Part shown: in pieces, positions 28,647-36,654 of the stretch
Numbering within the stretch: the first letter of the stretch is position 1
Layout: each line of letters opens with the position of its first letter
NCBI GenBank assembly: GCA_001768565.1
Contig: MEOE01000010.1
Coordinates: 62,001 to 126,000 of the forward strand
Origin: Bacteroidetes bacterium GWF2_33_16
GTDB lineage: Bacteria > Bacteroidota > Bacteroidia > Bacteroidales > UBA12077
Direction: 5' to 3'
Length of the DNA stretch: 64,000 nucleotides
The notes under the pieces: model-generated
Databases searched by the model: none
Seen by the model: the letters and a program-made list of their open reading frames with translations, nothing else
Told to the model about the DNA's origin: nothing
Position numbers and translations under genes: made by a program

Positions 28647-28760
28647 AACTGTTTGTTTAAAATCGAAATGAAAGTACAGAATTTATTGAAACGATCAAAA
28701 TTAATGAAAAAATGTGATCAGTGAATGGTGATTTGTAATTGATGAATAGAAAATTGTCTA

Positions 28761-28792
28761 TTTTACCATTTTACCATTTTACCATTTTACCA
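28761..28792. repeat. Short tandem repeat (TTTTACCA)x4
   Basis: Four perfect 8-bp copies of TTTTACCA plus a partial fifth (TTTTAAAT), ending just before the stop codon of the phosphoesterase gene. The flanking 28712-28750 also contains loosely repeated GTGATCAGTGAATGGTGATT. Confidence 0.9.
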
Positions 28793-28794
28793 TT

Positions 28795-29655
28795 TTAAAT
28801 AATTATTCTCTCTGCCCTACCTAAATCTTCAGGATTAAACTTAACAACAGCAAGTTCAGGTTTATTATATGCTGCTGAGAAAAGTACGGTATTTCCTATT
28901 TTATCTGACCAGAATCCTGTTATTTCTGATGATTCGTGAATATGCCCATGCATGGTTAAAAGAGGTTGTTTTTCTTCAATAAAACGGCGCATTGCAATAC
29001 TTCCAACATTTACATCCAAAGGAACATGGTCAAAGGTTTTGCCATCCAGGGCTGCTCTATCGAGGTTTGTTTGATATGGAGGTGAATGAAACAGAAAAAT
29101 GGATTTATCAGGCAGAAAACCATGACATAAGATTTCTAAATCTTTCTGAATTGTAGCATATTCAATATCAATATTTTCGATAATTGTACGTTTTCCCTCG
29201 GTAGGATGAATACACCCAGGATCGACAAAACGAGAAACATCATATAGTTCCCAATCTTTTAATAAAAATGGCGATGGTGGAATATTTGCGTAACCATATA
29301 TTTCATAATCCTTCCATTTATATCGCTTGTTATGCATATAATGCCATATTCCTTCTGATTCGGCATCAATAATTCTCTGCTCTTCAATTTTAGGGTCATC
29401 GTTGCCCAAAATGATAAATACCTCAGGATATTGATTCGCTAACTGTTTTTTTAAATCTCTAAATCCTGAAACAATAATATCATCAATAAAATCATCGGTA
29501 TCTTTAAAATTAAATTCATTGGTTTTATTATGATTATGTGGGAAAAGATCACCACCAATAAAAACAGCGTCGGGCTTTTCATTTAGTATCAAACTGAAAA
29601 GTTTCTGGTAACGATCGGTTTTGCCATGTAAATCTGTAACAAAAAAACAATGCAT
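28795..29655 (-). CDS. Calcineurin-like metallophosphoesterase
   Basis: 286 residues, no signal peptide, so cytoplasmic. Metal-binding motifs of the family are complete: DLH (D8, H10), GGD (D36) at residues 34-36, GNDDP near 101, LFHSPP and MHGHIHES near 235-245. Substrate cannot be inferred from sequence. The start lies 3 bases after the stop of the GAF-like/nucleotidyltransferase gene, which strongly suggests one transcript and perhaps a functional pair. Its stop abuts the TTTTACCA repeats. Confidence 0.88.
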   Translation of the reverse strand: MHCFFVTDLHGKTDRYQKLFSLILNEKPDAVFIGGDLFPHNHNKTNEFNFKDTDDFIDDIIVSGFRDLKKQLANQYPEVFIILGNDDPKIEEQRIIDAESEGIWHYMHNKRYKWKDYEIYGYANIPPSPFLLKDWELYDVSRFVDPGCIHPTEGKRTIIENIDIEYATIQKDLEILCHGFLPDKSIFLFHSPPYQTNLDRAALDGKTFDHVPLDVNVGSIAMRRFIEEKQPLLTMHGHIHESSEITGFWSDKIGNTVLFSAAYNKPELAVVKFNPEDLGRAERIII

Positions 29656-29658
29656 AAG

Positions 29659-30486
29659 TTATAATTTTCGAAGTAAACGTGCCTGGTTAAATGGATTTTT
29701 TATCATAACTGAGAAACTATTCTGCTCCATCATTTCCTTATTGGTAACAATATGTAGATCGATAATCCCATTTTCGAGTTTATACCCTGTTTTATTTTGA
29801 TTAAATTCGGACAAAGAATAACTCCATCCAGCAATCCATGATTTAAACATTTCGAGTTGATGTTCAGAACTATTCAAATGTACAAGTAAGTCAATATCAC
29901 TTGCAGGACCTGCATTCGTTTCTTTAGTGCTACCAATAAGATAAATGGCAATAATTCCATAGTATTCGAAATCAGTTTTATCAGCAATAATCTGAGCCAT
30001 TCGAAATCGCCATTTCCAGTGTTCATCACCAAATGATTTAAGATATTTGACCCCGGCCTCATCTATTGATTCATCAGATAACAATTTCACAGTGCCAGCT
30101 AGCCTGTAGTAAAAAATAAACATGCTTAAGCTATGAGCGATACTGTTTAATAGTTTTTGCTCTTCAGGCAAGAACGGATCTGATTCAAATGGAATTGAGG
30201 TATAATAAACTTTTATTTCTCCAACAATATTATTATCAACAACTAATTCGGCAGATTGAAACCATCGTGATTCCTTAAAATCTGACAATTCGTATTTTTC
30301 ATCATCAATAGCAATCTGAATCATACAAATAGTAGGAAACTGCCATCCATTTGGAATAATTATCAAGAGCTTATTTATTACCTCGCTAAATGAAAATTCA
30401 GTATTTCGAAGTGTTTCTTCGATATCATATATACATTTTAACTCTTTTGCTCTTTCCTGAAGGGGTTTAAGTTGTCCAAAATCCAT
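29659..30486 (-). CDS. GAF-like sensor domain fused to a nucleotidyltransferase domain
   Basis: 275 residues from the ATG at 30486 (in-frame TTG codons lie three codons upstream). Residues ~10-128 form a GAF-like domain with the pattern LIIIPNGWQFPTICMIQI and FKESRW, which I know from the N-termini of some sensor kinases. Residues ~155-275 are a MNT-type nucleotidyltransferase: GS at 185-186, D197-x-D199 and a third acid D243 in GIIDLHI, so the catalytic triad is intact. No HEPN partner is present. Next gene, 3 bases on, is the phosphoesterase; the ABC-F gene ends 32 bases upstream. Target of transfer unknown. Confidence 0.78.
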   Translation of the reverse strand: MDFGQLKPLQERAKELKCIYDIEETLRNTEFSFSEVINKLLIIIPNGWQFPTICMIQIAIDDEKYELSDFKESRWFQSAELVVDNNIVGEIKVYYTSIPFESDPFLPEEQKLLNSIAHSLSMFIFYYRLAGTVKLLSDESIDEAGVKYLKSFGDEHWKWRFRMAQIIADKTDFEYYGIIAIYLIGSTKETNAGPASDIDLLVHLNSSEHQLEMFKSWIAGWSYSLSEFNQNKTGYKLENGIIDLHIVTNKEMMEQNSFSVMIKNPFNQARLLRKL

Positions 30487-30518
30487 AATCAACAATTTTC
30501 AGAAAGGTACAAAAATAA

Positions 30519-32381
30519 TTATACAAACTCACTCAATTCAATCCATCGATCTGTTTTTTTGTCAAGCAATGTAATTATTTCTCCTATTCGTTGTGATTTA
30601 CTAATCAAATCATCGCTTTTCATATTACCTGAGTTGATTTCGATTTCGAGCTTTGCTTTTTCGGTTTCCAATTCGGCAATTTCCTTTTCTAACTTCTCGT
30701 ATTCACGTTTTTCGTTAAATGATAGCTTTGTTTTAGGTTTATCTGTTTTAACCACTTCTTTTTTGGTTGTAGCAATGGATTCTTTAATTTGAGCTTTCTC
30801 CATTTTTAAAGTCCACTCGCGGTATTGAGAATAATTACCGGGGAAATCTTTTACATTTCCATCACCCTGAAAAACAAAGATATGATCGACCACCTGATCC
30901 ATAAAAAAACGGTCGTGCGAAACTACTAGTACGCAACCATCATAAGTAGTTAAATAATCTTCCAATACTCCCAAAGTCATAATATCAAGGTCGTTGGTAG
31001 GCTCATCGAGAATAAGAAAATTGGGTTTGCGCATTAATACCGTTACCAGGTAAAGTCTTCGTTTTTCGCCGCCACTAAGTTTCGAAACCTGAGTGTACTG
31101 CATATCGAAAGGAAATAGGAAATAATTTAAAAACTCCTTTACTCCCATTTCGCGTCCATCGCCTAAAGAAACTACCTCGGCAATTTCCTGAACAACATCT
31201 ATAACGCGTTGATTTTCCTGAAACTGAATACCATCTTGTTTATAATAACCAAAAACAATTGTTTGACCTACATCGATAGTACCCGAATCGGGTTGAATAT
31301 TTTGGGTAATAATATTTAAAAAGGTTGATTTTCCGGTACCGTTATCACCAACTATGCCAATTTTTTCTCCCCGACTAAATTTATAACTGAAGTTGTTTAA
31401 AATTGGCAGATTCTCATATTTCTTGGCTAGATTCTCAATTTCGAGGATTTTTTTACCCATTCGTGATGATTGAACATTAATCTGCATTTGTTCATCAGTT
31501 CTGCCTTGCGAAGCAACATCTTTTAACTGGTAATAATTATCGATACGATATTTAGCTTTATGACTTCTCGCTTTTGGCATTCGTCGCATCCAATCTTCCT
31601 CTTTCCGAAGAGTATTTTTTGCACGTTCGACCTGCATTTCTTCGTTATTTAAACGTTCTTCGCGTTTCTCGATAAAATAAGAGTAATTACCTTTATAGGT
31701 GTAGATTTTGGAATTATCCATTTCTATTATTTCATTACAAACCCTGTCGAGAAAATAACGATCGTGGGTTACCATTAATAATGTTGATCGAGTACTTTTG
31801 AGGTAACTTTCGAGCCATTCAATCATATCCAGATCGAGATGGTTCGTAGGCTCATCGAGTAATAATAAATCGGGCTCTTCGATTAAAACAGATGCCAATG
31901 CAACACGCTTTTTCTCGCCACCCGATAAAGTAGAAATTAATTGCTCGAACTTGTCAATTTTTAGCTTTGTAAGTATTTGTTTAACTTTTACTTCATAATC
32001 CCATGCACCTAATAAATCCATTTGCTCGGTAGCTGTTGAAAGCAGGTTTTTATCGTTCGTTGTTATTGCATGCTCGTATTGAATTATTGCATTTTTTATT
32101 AATGGTGATGAATGAAGAACCTCGTTAATTATTGTATTCTTAGGATTTAGTTTTGGATTCTGCTCAAGAAAACCAAATGTAATATCATTCCGAAAAATAA
32201 TTTTTCCCAAATCTGGTGAATCTTTGCCAGTAATTATATTAAAAAGTGTTGTTTTACCAGTTCCATTTTTGGCAACCAGAGCAACCTTTCTGTCTTTATC
32301 AATAGTAAAACTAATATCTTCGAAAAGCAATAGATCTCCGAACGACTTCTTTAAATTCTCAACCTGAAGGTAATTTATCAT
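30519..32381 (-). CDS. ABC-F family ATPase, Uup-like
   Basis: 620 residues from the ATG at 32381 (a TTG two codons upstream is the alternative). Two ABC cassettes: Walker A VAKNGTGKTT and VGDNGTGKST, signatures TLSGGEKKRVALA and KLSGGEKRRLYLV, Walker B LLLLDEPTNHLDL and FLILDEPTNDLDI. The inter-domain linker has the RAKNTLRKEEDWMRRMPKAR pattern and the protein ends with a charged coiled coil (~545-620), as in Uup/YdiF proteins. No membrane segments, so it acts on ribosomes or nucleic acid rather than as a transporter. Upstream member of the minus-strand run with the fusion protein and phosphoesterase. Confidence 0.9.
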   Translation of the reverse strand: MINYLQVENLKKSFGDLLLFEDISFTIDKDRKVALVAKNGTGKTTLFNIITGKDSPDLGKIIFRNDITFGFLEQNPKLNPKNTIINEVLHSSPLIKNAIIQYEHAITTNDKNLLSTATEQMDLLGAWDYEVKVKQILTKLKIDKFEQLISTLSGGEKKRVALASVLIEEPDLLLLDEPTNHLDLDMIEWLESYLKSTRSTLLMVTHDRYFLDRVCNEIIEMDNSKIYTYKGNYSYFIEKREERLNNEEMQVERAKNTLRKEEDWMRRMPKARSHKAKYRIDNYYQLKDVASQGRTDEQMQINVQSSRMGKKILEIENLAKKYENLPILNNFSYKFSRGEKIGIVGDNGTGKSTFLNIITQNIQPDSGTIDVGQTIVFGYYKQDGIQFQENQRVIDVVQEIAEVVSLGDGREMGVKEFLNYFLFPFDMQYTQVSKLSGGEKRRLYLVTVLMRKPNFLILDEPTNDLDIMTLGVLEDYLTTYDGCVLVVSHDRFFMDQVVDHIFVFQGDGNVKDFPGNYSQYREWTLKMEKAQIKESIATTKKEVVKTDKPKTKLSFNEKREYEKLEKEIAELETEKAKLEIEINSGNMKSDDLISKSQRIGEIITLLDKKTDRWIELSEFV

Positions 32382-32505
32382 ATTCAAAAACGAACTTTAT
32401 AACGTGTTTACAAAACAACGCAATTATTCAGATTTAAAAAAAAAGAAACCTTATTTTTTTGTAATCTGTTTCGAATACACTAAATTTCTGTAATTATTGT
32501 TATTT

Positions 32506-34545
32506 ATGATTCTATTTAGAAAAAGTATATTTCTTATTTTATTGCTGCTAATTGGCCGCAATATTTTATTATATGCTACGGTGAATAATCAATCTTCCGA
32601 CAAAAAAACAGAGATCGAAACAATCGATAAAAACCTTTCTGTTATAAGAGATTTTATCAACTTTAAAAATGATAGTATCAAAGTACTAACATTTAAAACA
32701 CTTGAGTTATCACAACTAAATAATTATCAACCAGGAATTGAAAGTAGCTATTATTATCTGGGTCGATTTTTTTATCTTCATAACTGCTATGACAGTGCAA
32801 TGCATTATTATAAAATCGGGATAGAAAAAGCCAAGATTAATAAAAGTGAGTTAATCATATCTTTTTATGTTGGAATGGCTAATATTTATTGGGATACCGG
32901 AGACTATAGCGGAGGATTGGAGATTACATTCGAAATAAAGCGACTATTTGAATCAATGGGAATTATTGATCAAAAATATGAGGTATTTAATTATATGGGA
33001 TTATATTATGAAGGTATTCTGGAATATAAATCTGCACTCCAAAACTATCAAAAATCATCTGATATAGCCATAAAAAGGGGAGAAAATGCATACGCTGGAG
33101 TCGTTTTTGCCAATATGGGAAGTGTTTATAATAAATTAATGAAATACGACACTTCAATTTTATTTTTTAAAAAAGGTGTTGCACTTGAAGTTGAAAATAA
33201 ATTATTTAGAAATGCAGGAAGAACGAATGCAGCATTAGCTACTGTTTCACTTAATTTAAATCAGATTGATTCGGCTAGTTTTTATTTAAAAGAAGCACTC
33301 CGATATAATATTCTTTCGAATGATAGTACCGGCCTTGTAAGAACATATATTGCTTTAGGAAAATATTATATTAAAATAAATGAATTCAAAAAATCTATTG
33401 ACATCCTCACTGAGGCAATACCTATAGCCACAAAATATCAGAATAAATCTGAACTGGTTGACTTGTATGATTTACTTGCTCAGAATCATTATAAAAAGGG
33501 AAATTACAAGGAATCAAGCCAATATTTTATCAACTATATTGAGTTATATCAAAAGGTTTACGATATTAAAAAGATTAACCAAGTAAGTGCACTTGAGCAC
33601 CGGCTAAAAATTACACATCAACAAAATGAAATAAATTTATTGAAAATCGAAAAACAGAAATCAATTACTAATTACTTATTTATTATTGCAATTCTATTTT
33701 TTATAATTAGCGCCTCGTCTATTGCTTTTGGTATTTATTTTAAAAAGGTCAACAGGCGATTGATAGATCAAAACAAAAAAATATTCGAGCAGAAAGATAT
33801 TCTTGAGGAACTAAATAAGCAATTGATTCTTGCAGAAAAAAACATGAATAAGGTAGATGAGTTAAAAAGTAGTTTTATAAATATTCTATCTCACGAAATA
33901 AGAACTCCATTAAATGGAATAGTTGGATTTTCTTCGTTAATGGTTGGTGCAGATATTTCGAATGAAGAAAAGATTGAAGCATCAAATATTATTAAGAAAA
34001 ATAGTGATGATCTTATTTCTACAATTGAAGGATTGGTAGACCTTGCCTTAATTAAATCTGATCAGTTATTTGTTTTTAAAGAAGAATTCGATTTATATAG
34101 TTTTGTTAAGAGATTGCATCAAGATATTTTAAATTTGAGAAATACCTTGTATAAAGACCACCTTGATTTACAGTATATTCCTGATAATAATTACTCAAGC
34201 TATTTAATAAAATTGGATTCACATTTGCTTAAAAAAGTTTTAATCAAGCTTTTAAATAATGCAATTAAATTTACTTCTAAAGGCAAAATTGAATATGGAT
34301 TTACAATTTTAGAAAATTATATTAGATTTTTTGTAACCGATACTGGTATTGGAATACCCGAAGAATCAAAGATTACTATATTTAATCAATTTGAAAAAGG
34401 GAAAAATGTTCCTAAAAATACCAGTGGGTTGGGAATAAGCTTGTCTCTGTCGAAAAAATATATCGAACTGCTTGGTGGTAAAATATGGTATGAATCGACT
34501 GTAAATAAAGGAACAACGTTTTATTTTGATATACCTACACAATAA
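32506..34545 (+). CDS. TPR-containing sensor histidine kinase
   Basis: 679 residues from the ATG at 32506 (a TTG three codons upstream is less likely). Signal or first helix at 1-25 (FRKSIFLILLLLIGRNILLY), a periplasmic TPR array (~60-375), one membrane helix (~388-412, NYLFIIAILFFIISASSIAF), a coiled coil, HisKA with phosphoacceptor H463 in NILSHEIRTPLNG, and HATPase with DTGIGIPEES and SGLGISLSLSKKY. No receiver domain. No response regulator is adjacent. The nth gene starts 10 bases after the stop on the same strand. Confidence 0.9.
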   Translation: MILFRKSIFLILLLLIGRNILLYATVNNQSSDKKTEIETIDKNLSVIRDFINFKNDSIKVLTFKTLELSQLNNYQPGIESSYYYLGRFFYLHNCYDSAMHYYKIGIEKAKINKSELIISFYVGMANIYWDTGDYSGGLEITFEIKRLFESMGIIDQKYEVFNYMGLYYEGILEYKSALQNYQKSSDIAIKRGENAYAGVVFANMGSVYNKLMKYDTSILFFKKGVALEVENKLFRNAGRTNAALATVSLNLNQIDSASFYLKEALRYNILSNDSTGLVRTYIALGKYYIKINEFKKSIDILTEAIPIATKYQNKSELVDLYDLLAQNHYKKGNYKESSQYFINYIELYQKVYDIKKINQVSALEHRLKITHQQNEINLLKIEKQKSITNYLFIIAILFFIISASSIAFGIYFKKVNRRLIDQNKKIFEQKDILEELNKQLILAEKNMNKVDELKSSFINILSHEIRTPLNGIVGFSSLMVGADISNEEKIEASNIIKKNSDDLISTIEGLVDLALIKSDQLFVFKEEFDLYSFVKRLHQDILNLRNTLYKDHLDLQYIPDNNYSSYLIKLDSHLLKKVLIKLLNNAIKFTSKGKIEYGFTILENYIRFFVTDTGIGIPEESKITIFNQFEKGKNVPKNTSGLGISLSLSKKYIELLGGKIWYESTVNKGTTFYFDIPTQ

Positions 34546-34555
34546 GAAATTGGAA

Positions 34556-35191
34556 ATGACCAAAAAAGAAAGGTTTGAAAAGATCATTGAATACTTTAAG
34601 AAAAACCAACCCATTGCCGAAACCGAACTTGATTATAAATCACCTTTCGAATTAATTGTAGCTGTAATTTTAAGTGCTCAATGCACCGATAAAAGAGTAA
34701 ATTTAATTACACCTGCTCTACTTGAGCGTTTCCCAACAGCATACGAAATGGCACAGGCATCTGTAGATGAAATATTTTCATATATAAAAAGCTGTTCCTA
34801 CCCAAACAATAAGGCCAAGCATCTTTCTGGAATGGCAAAAATGCTTGTCGAAAAATTCAATGAAATTGTTCCAGACGATATTGATGATCTCCAAAAATTA
34901 CCCGGAGTTGGTCGCAAAACTGCTAATGTAATTGCTTCGGTAGTTTACAACAAACCTACTTTGGCTGTAGACACGCATGTATTCAGAGTATCAAAACGCA
35001 TTGGCCTCACCACAAATGCAAAAACTCCGTTAGAAACAGAAAAACAATTAGTAAAATATATACCAGAAGAACTCATTCCCATAGCTCATCACTGGTTAAT
35101 TCTTCATGGCCGATATGTTTGTATTGCACGAAAACCACAATGCGAAAACTGCAGAATTTCTCAGTACTGTAAATACTTTTCAGAGAAGTGA
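34556..35191 (+). CDS. nth: Endonuclease III (DNA glycosylase/AP lyase)
   Basis: Removes oxidised pyrimidines and cleaves the abasic site. 211 residues from the ATG at 34556. Helix-hairpin-helix LPGVGRKTANV with the catalytic lysine region (SAQCTDKRVN), the catalytic aspartate in LAVDTHVFRVSKR, and a complete C-terminal iron-sulphur cluster motif C-x6-C-x2-C-x5-C (CIARKPQCENCRISQYC). It sits immediately behind a histidine kinase gene, probably on the same transcript, an unusual partner. Confidence 0.95.
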   Translation: MTKKERFEKIIEYFKKNQPIAETELDYKSPFELIVAVILSAQCTDKRVNLITPALLERFPTAYEMAQASVDEIFSYIKSCSYPNNKAKHLSGMAKMLVEKFNEIVPDDIDDLQKLPGVGRKTANVIASVVYNKPTLAVDTHVFRVSKRIGLTTNAKTPLETEKQLVKYIPEELIPIAHHWLILHGRYVCIARKPQCENCRISQYCKYFSEK

Positions 35192-35236
35192 TAACAGAAT
35201 AGATAAACCACAATGTTTCTTAAACTTGTATTTTAT

Positions 35237-35284
35237 ACCTTTTTACTTGTATCCTGCCTTCGGCAGGCAAGCTTGAATCTTGTA
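35237..35284. repeat. Palindrome within degenerate CTTGTATCTTG-like repeats
   Basis: In the 100-base gap after nth. CCTGCC TTC GGCAGG (35253-35267) forms a 6-bp hairpin, extended by outer CTTG/CAAG. It is flanked by ACTTGTATC and TTGAATCTTGTATC words resembling those at 47891-47950. May also act as a weak transcription stop, but there is no adjoining T-run. Confidence 0.6.
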
Positions 35285-35291
35285 TCTTTAA

Positions 35292-35849
35292 CTAATCCCA
35301 GCTAAAAACAATCTCCGTAGTTTTATCACCTTTTGTTAAAGCCCTTTTAATATTATATTTTGGATTCCGGCAATTAGTCAACTCCAATGCTTTTTGGCAC
35401 CATGCTCCAATTCTGAACTCAAGCGCAGGGTTTATTAAATCGAACTTTGAAATAGTAAGAATAACCGATTTATTTCCATTTTCAGCAACACTAATTTCGC
35501 AAGGTTGATAGTAAGTTGTCATTATTTTGGTAGCACGCTTCATTAAAAACTGAGGCGAAGCAACAAGTAAAAACACTTTATATACTCCTTTCAACGCGTA
35601 GTCGGCACTAAAACGACCAAGAGCCTCTCCAGCAGCTTTTGCATCACCTTTATAAAACAACTCGATAATCTTTTCAACAGGCTCAATATAGGCATCCTTG
35701 ATAGGAAACCACTCAGTAAACTCGGTATTTCCGGTATACAATTCTCTTGATTTGGGAGTTAATGAGTTAATCCAATTTGTGTAACCTTGAGGAAAGTTTA
35801 TTTTAACAAACTCCTTAGTTGTTTTAATTCCAGTACCTTTTACTTGCAT
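35292..35849 (-). CDS. Hypothetical protein, DUF2378-like
   Basis: 185 residues, soluble, no signal peptide. The pattern of a helical N-terminal half (TPKSRELYTGNTEFTEWFP, then AGEALGRFSADYALKGVYKV) and a beta-containing C-terminal half reminds me of the DUF2378 / heme-NO-binding-associated proteins, but I cannot confirm it. No conserved catalytic residues stand out. Single gene between nth and hsp20 on the minus strand. Confidence 0.55.
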   Translation of the reverse strand: MQVKGTGIKTTKEFVKINFPQGYTNWINSLTPKSRELYTGNTEFTEWFPIKDAYIEPVEKIIELFYKGDAKAAGEALGRFSADYALKGVYKVFLLVASPQFLMKRATKIMTTYYQPCEISVAENGNKSVILTISKFDLINPALEFRIGAWCQKALELTNCRNPKYNIKRALTKGDKTTEIVFSWD

Positions 35850-35927
35850 AAAGTTTTATATTATTACAATTGTTCTTTTCAAATATACAATGTTGTAATA
35901 TATAAATTGAAAATTGTATAAATAAAA

Positions 35928-35950
35928 AAAGCAGGAATGAATCCTGCTTT
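35928..35950 (-). terminator. Terminator after hsp20
   Basis: AAAGCAGGA / TCCTGCTTT with a 5-base loop; on the minus strand it is followed by TTTTATTT. Confidence 0.88.
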
Positions 35951-35959
35951 ACTTTCACA

Positions 35960-36406
35960 TCATGAAATCTTTATTTCACGTTTTGGTTTTTCTTTCGCTT
36001 CGTCGCGTTTAGGAATTGAGATGCTTAAGATTCCGTCTTTGTGTTTTGCTACAATCTTGTCTTGGTTAACACTTTCGGGCAAACTAAAAGTACGTTGGAA
36101 CGAGCTGTAGCTGAACTCTCGGCGTACATATTTTTCTTTTTCATCCAGATTTTTAGTTTCTTTTTCAGAAGAAATCATAAGTACATTATTGTGTACATCA
36201 ATTTTGAAATCTTCTTTTGCCAAACCTGGAGCAGCTACATCAATTCGGAATTCTTCGGCATTCTCAATAACATTTACTTCCGGAATGCTTTTATTAGCTG
36301 TATTATCAAAAAAATCAGCTAAAAAATCTTTACCAAAAATTTCATCCTCGAAGCTTGGTAAAAAACGTTTGTTTCTTAACATTGGTATCATAGCTTTGTC
36401 CTCCAT
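35960..36406 (-). CDS. Small heat-shock protein (Hsp20/alpha-crystallin)
   Basis: 148 residues. The alpha-crystallin domain runs about 45-135, including IDVAAPGLAKEDFKIDV and KYVRREFSYSSFQRTFSLP, and ends with the conserved GILSISIPKR; a short IxI-type basic tail (KREIKIS) follows. An ATP-independent holdase chaperone in the cytoplasm, usually stress induced. Stands alone. I could not identify a heat-shock-specific promoter upstream. Confidence 0.93.
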   Translation of the reverse strand: MEDKAMIPMLRNKRFLPSFEDEIFGKDFLADFFDNTANKSIPEVNVIENAEEFRIDVAAPGLAKEDFKIDVHNNVLMISSEKETKNLDEKEKYVRREFSYSSFQRTFSLPESVNQDKIVAKHKDGILSISIPKRDEAKEKPKREIKIS

Positions 36407-36654
36407 TGTTTTAGTTCAACATATTGTTTTTAATCATGATTTTTCAAATAAAATACCAATTGCAAAAAAACGTCAAAATGTCCTACATAGTGGGTTTTAA
36501 GAGAAAAATTGACAGAAAAGCTAACACGAAAATGACAAAACTTCGCTTATATTTTGATTTATGATTAGTTATCGCTAATTTTAGAATGCATCATTTGAAA
36601 ATTAACAATATCAAACAAACTGATATTCATTACTATACTATTTGTTTACAACGA

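Noticed and set aside
28761..28792. CRISPR-like array
   Set aside because: The 8-bp units are contiguous with no spacers.
29659..30486. MNT-HEPN toxin-antitoxin module
   Set aside because: No HEPN gene is adjacent, and the transferase is fused to a GAF-like sensor domain.
29659..30495. TTG start at 30495 for the GAF-like/nucleotidyltransferase gene
   Set aside because: An in-frame ATG three codons later (30486) gives a normal start.
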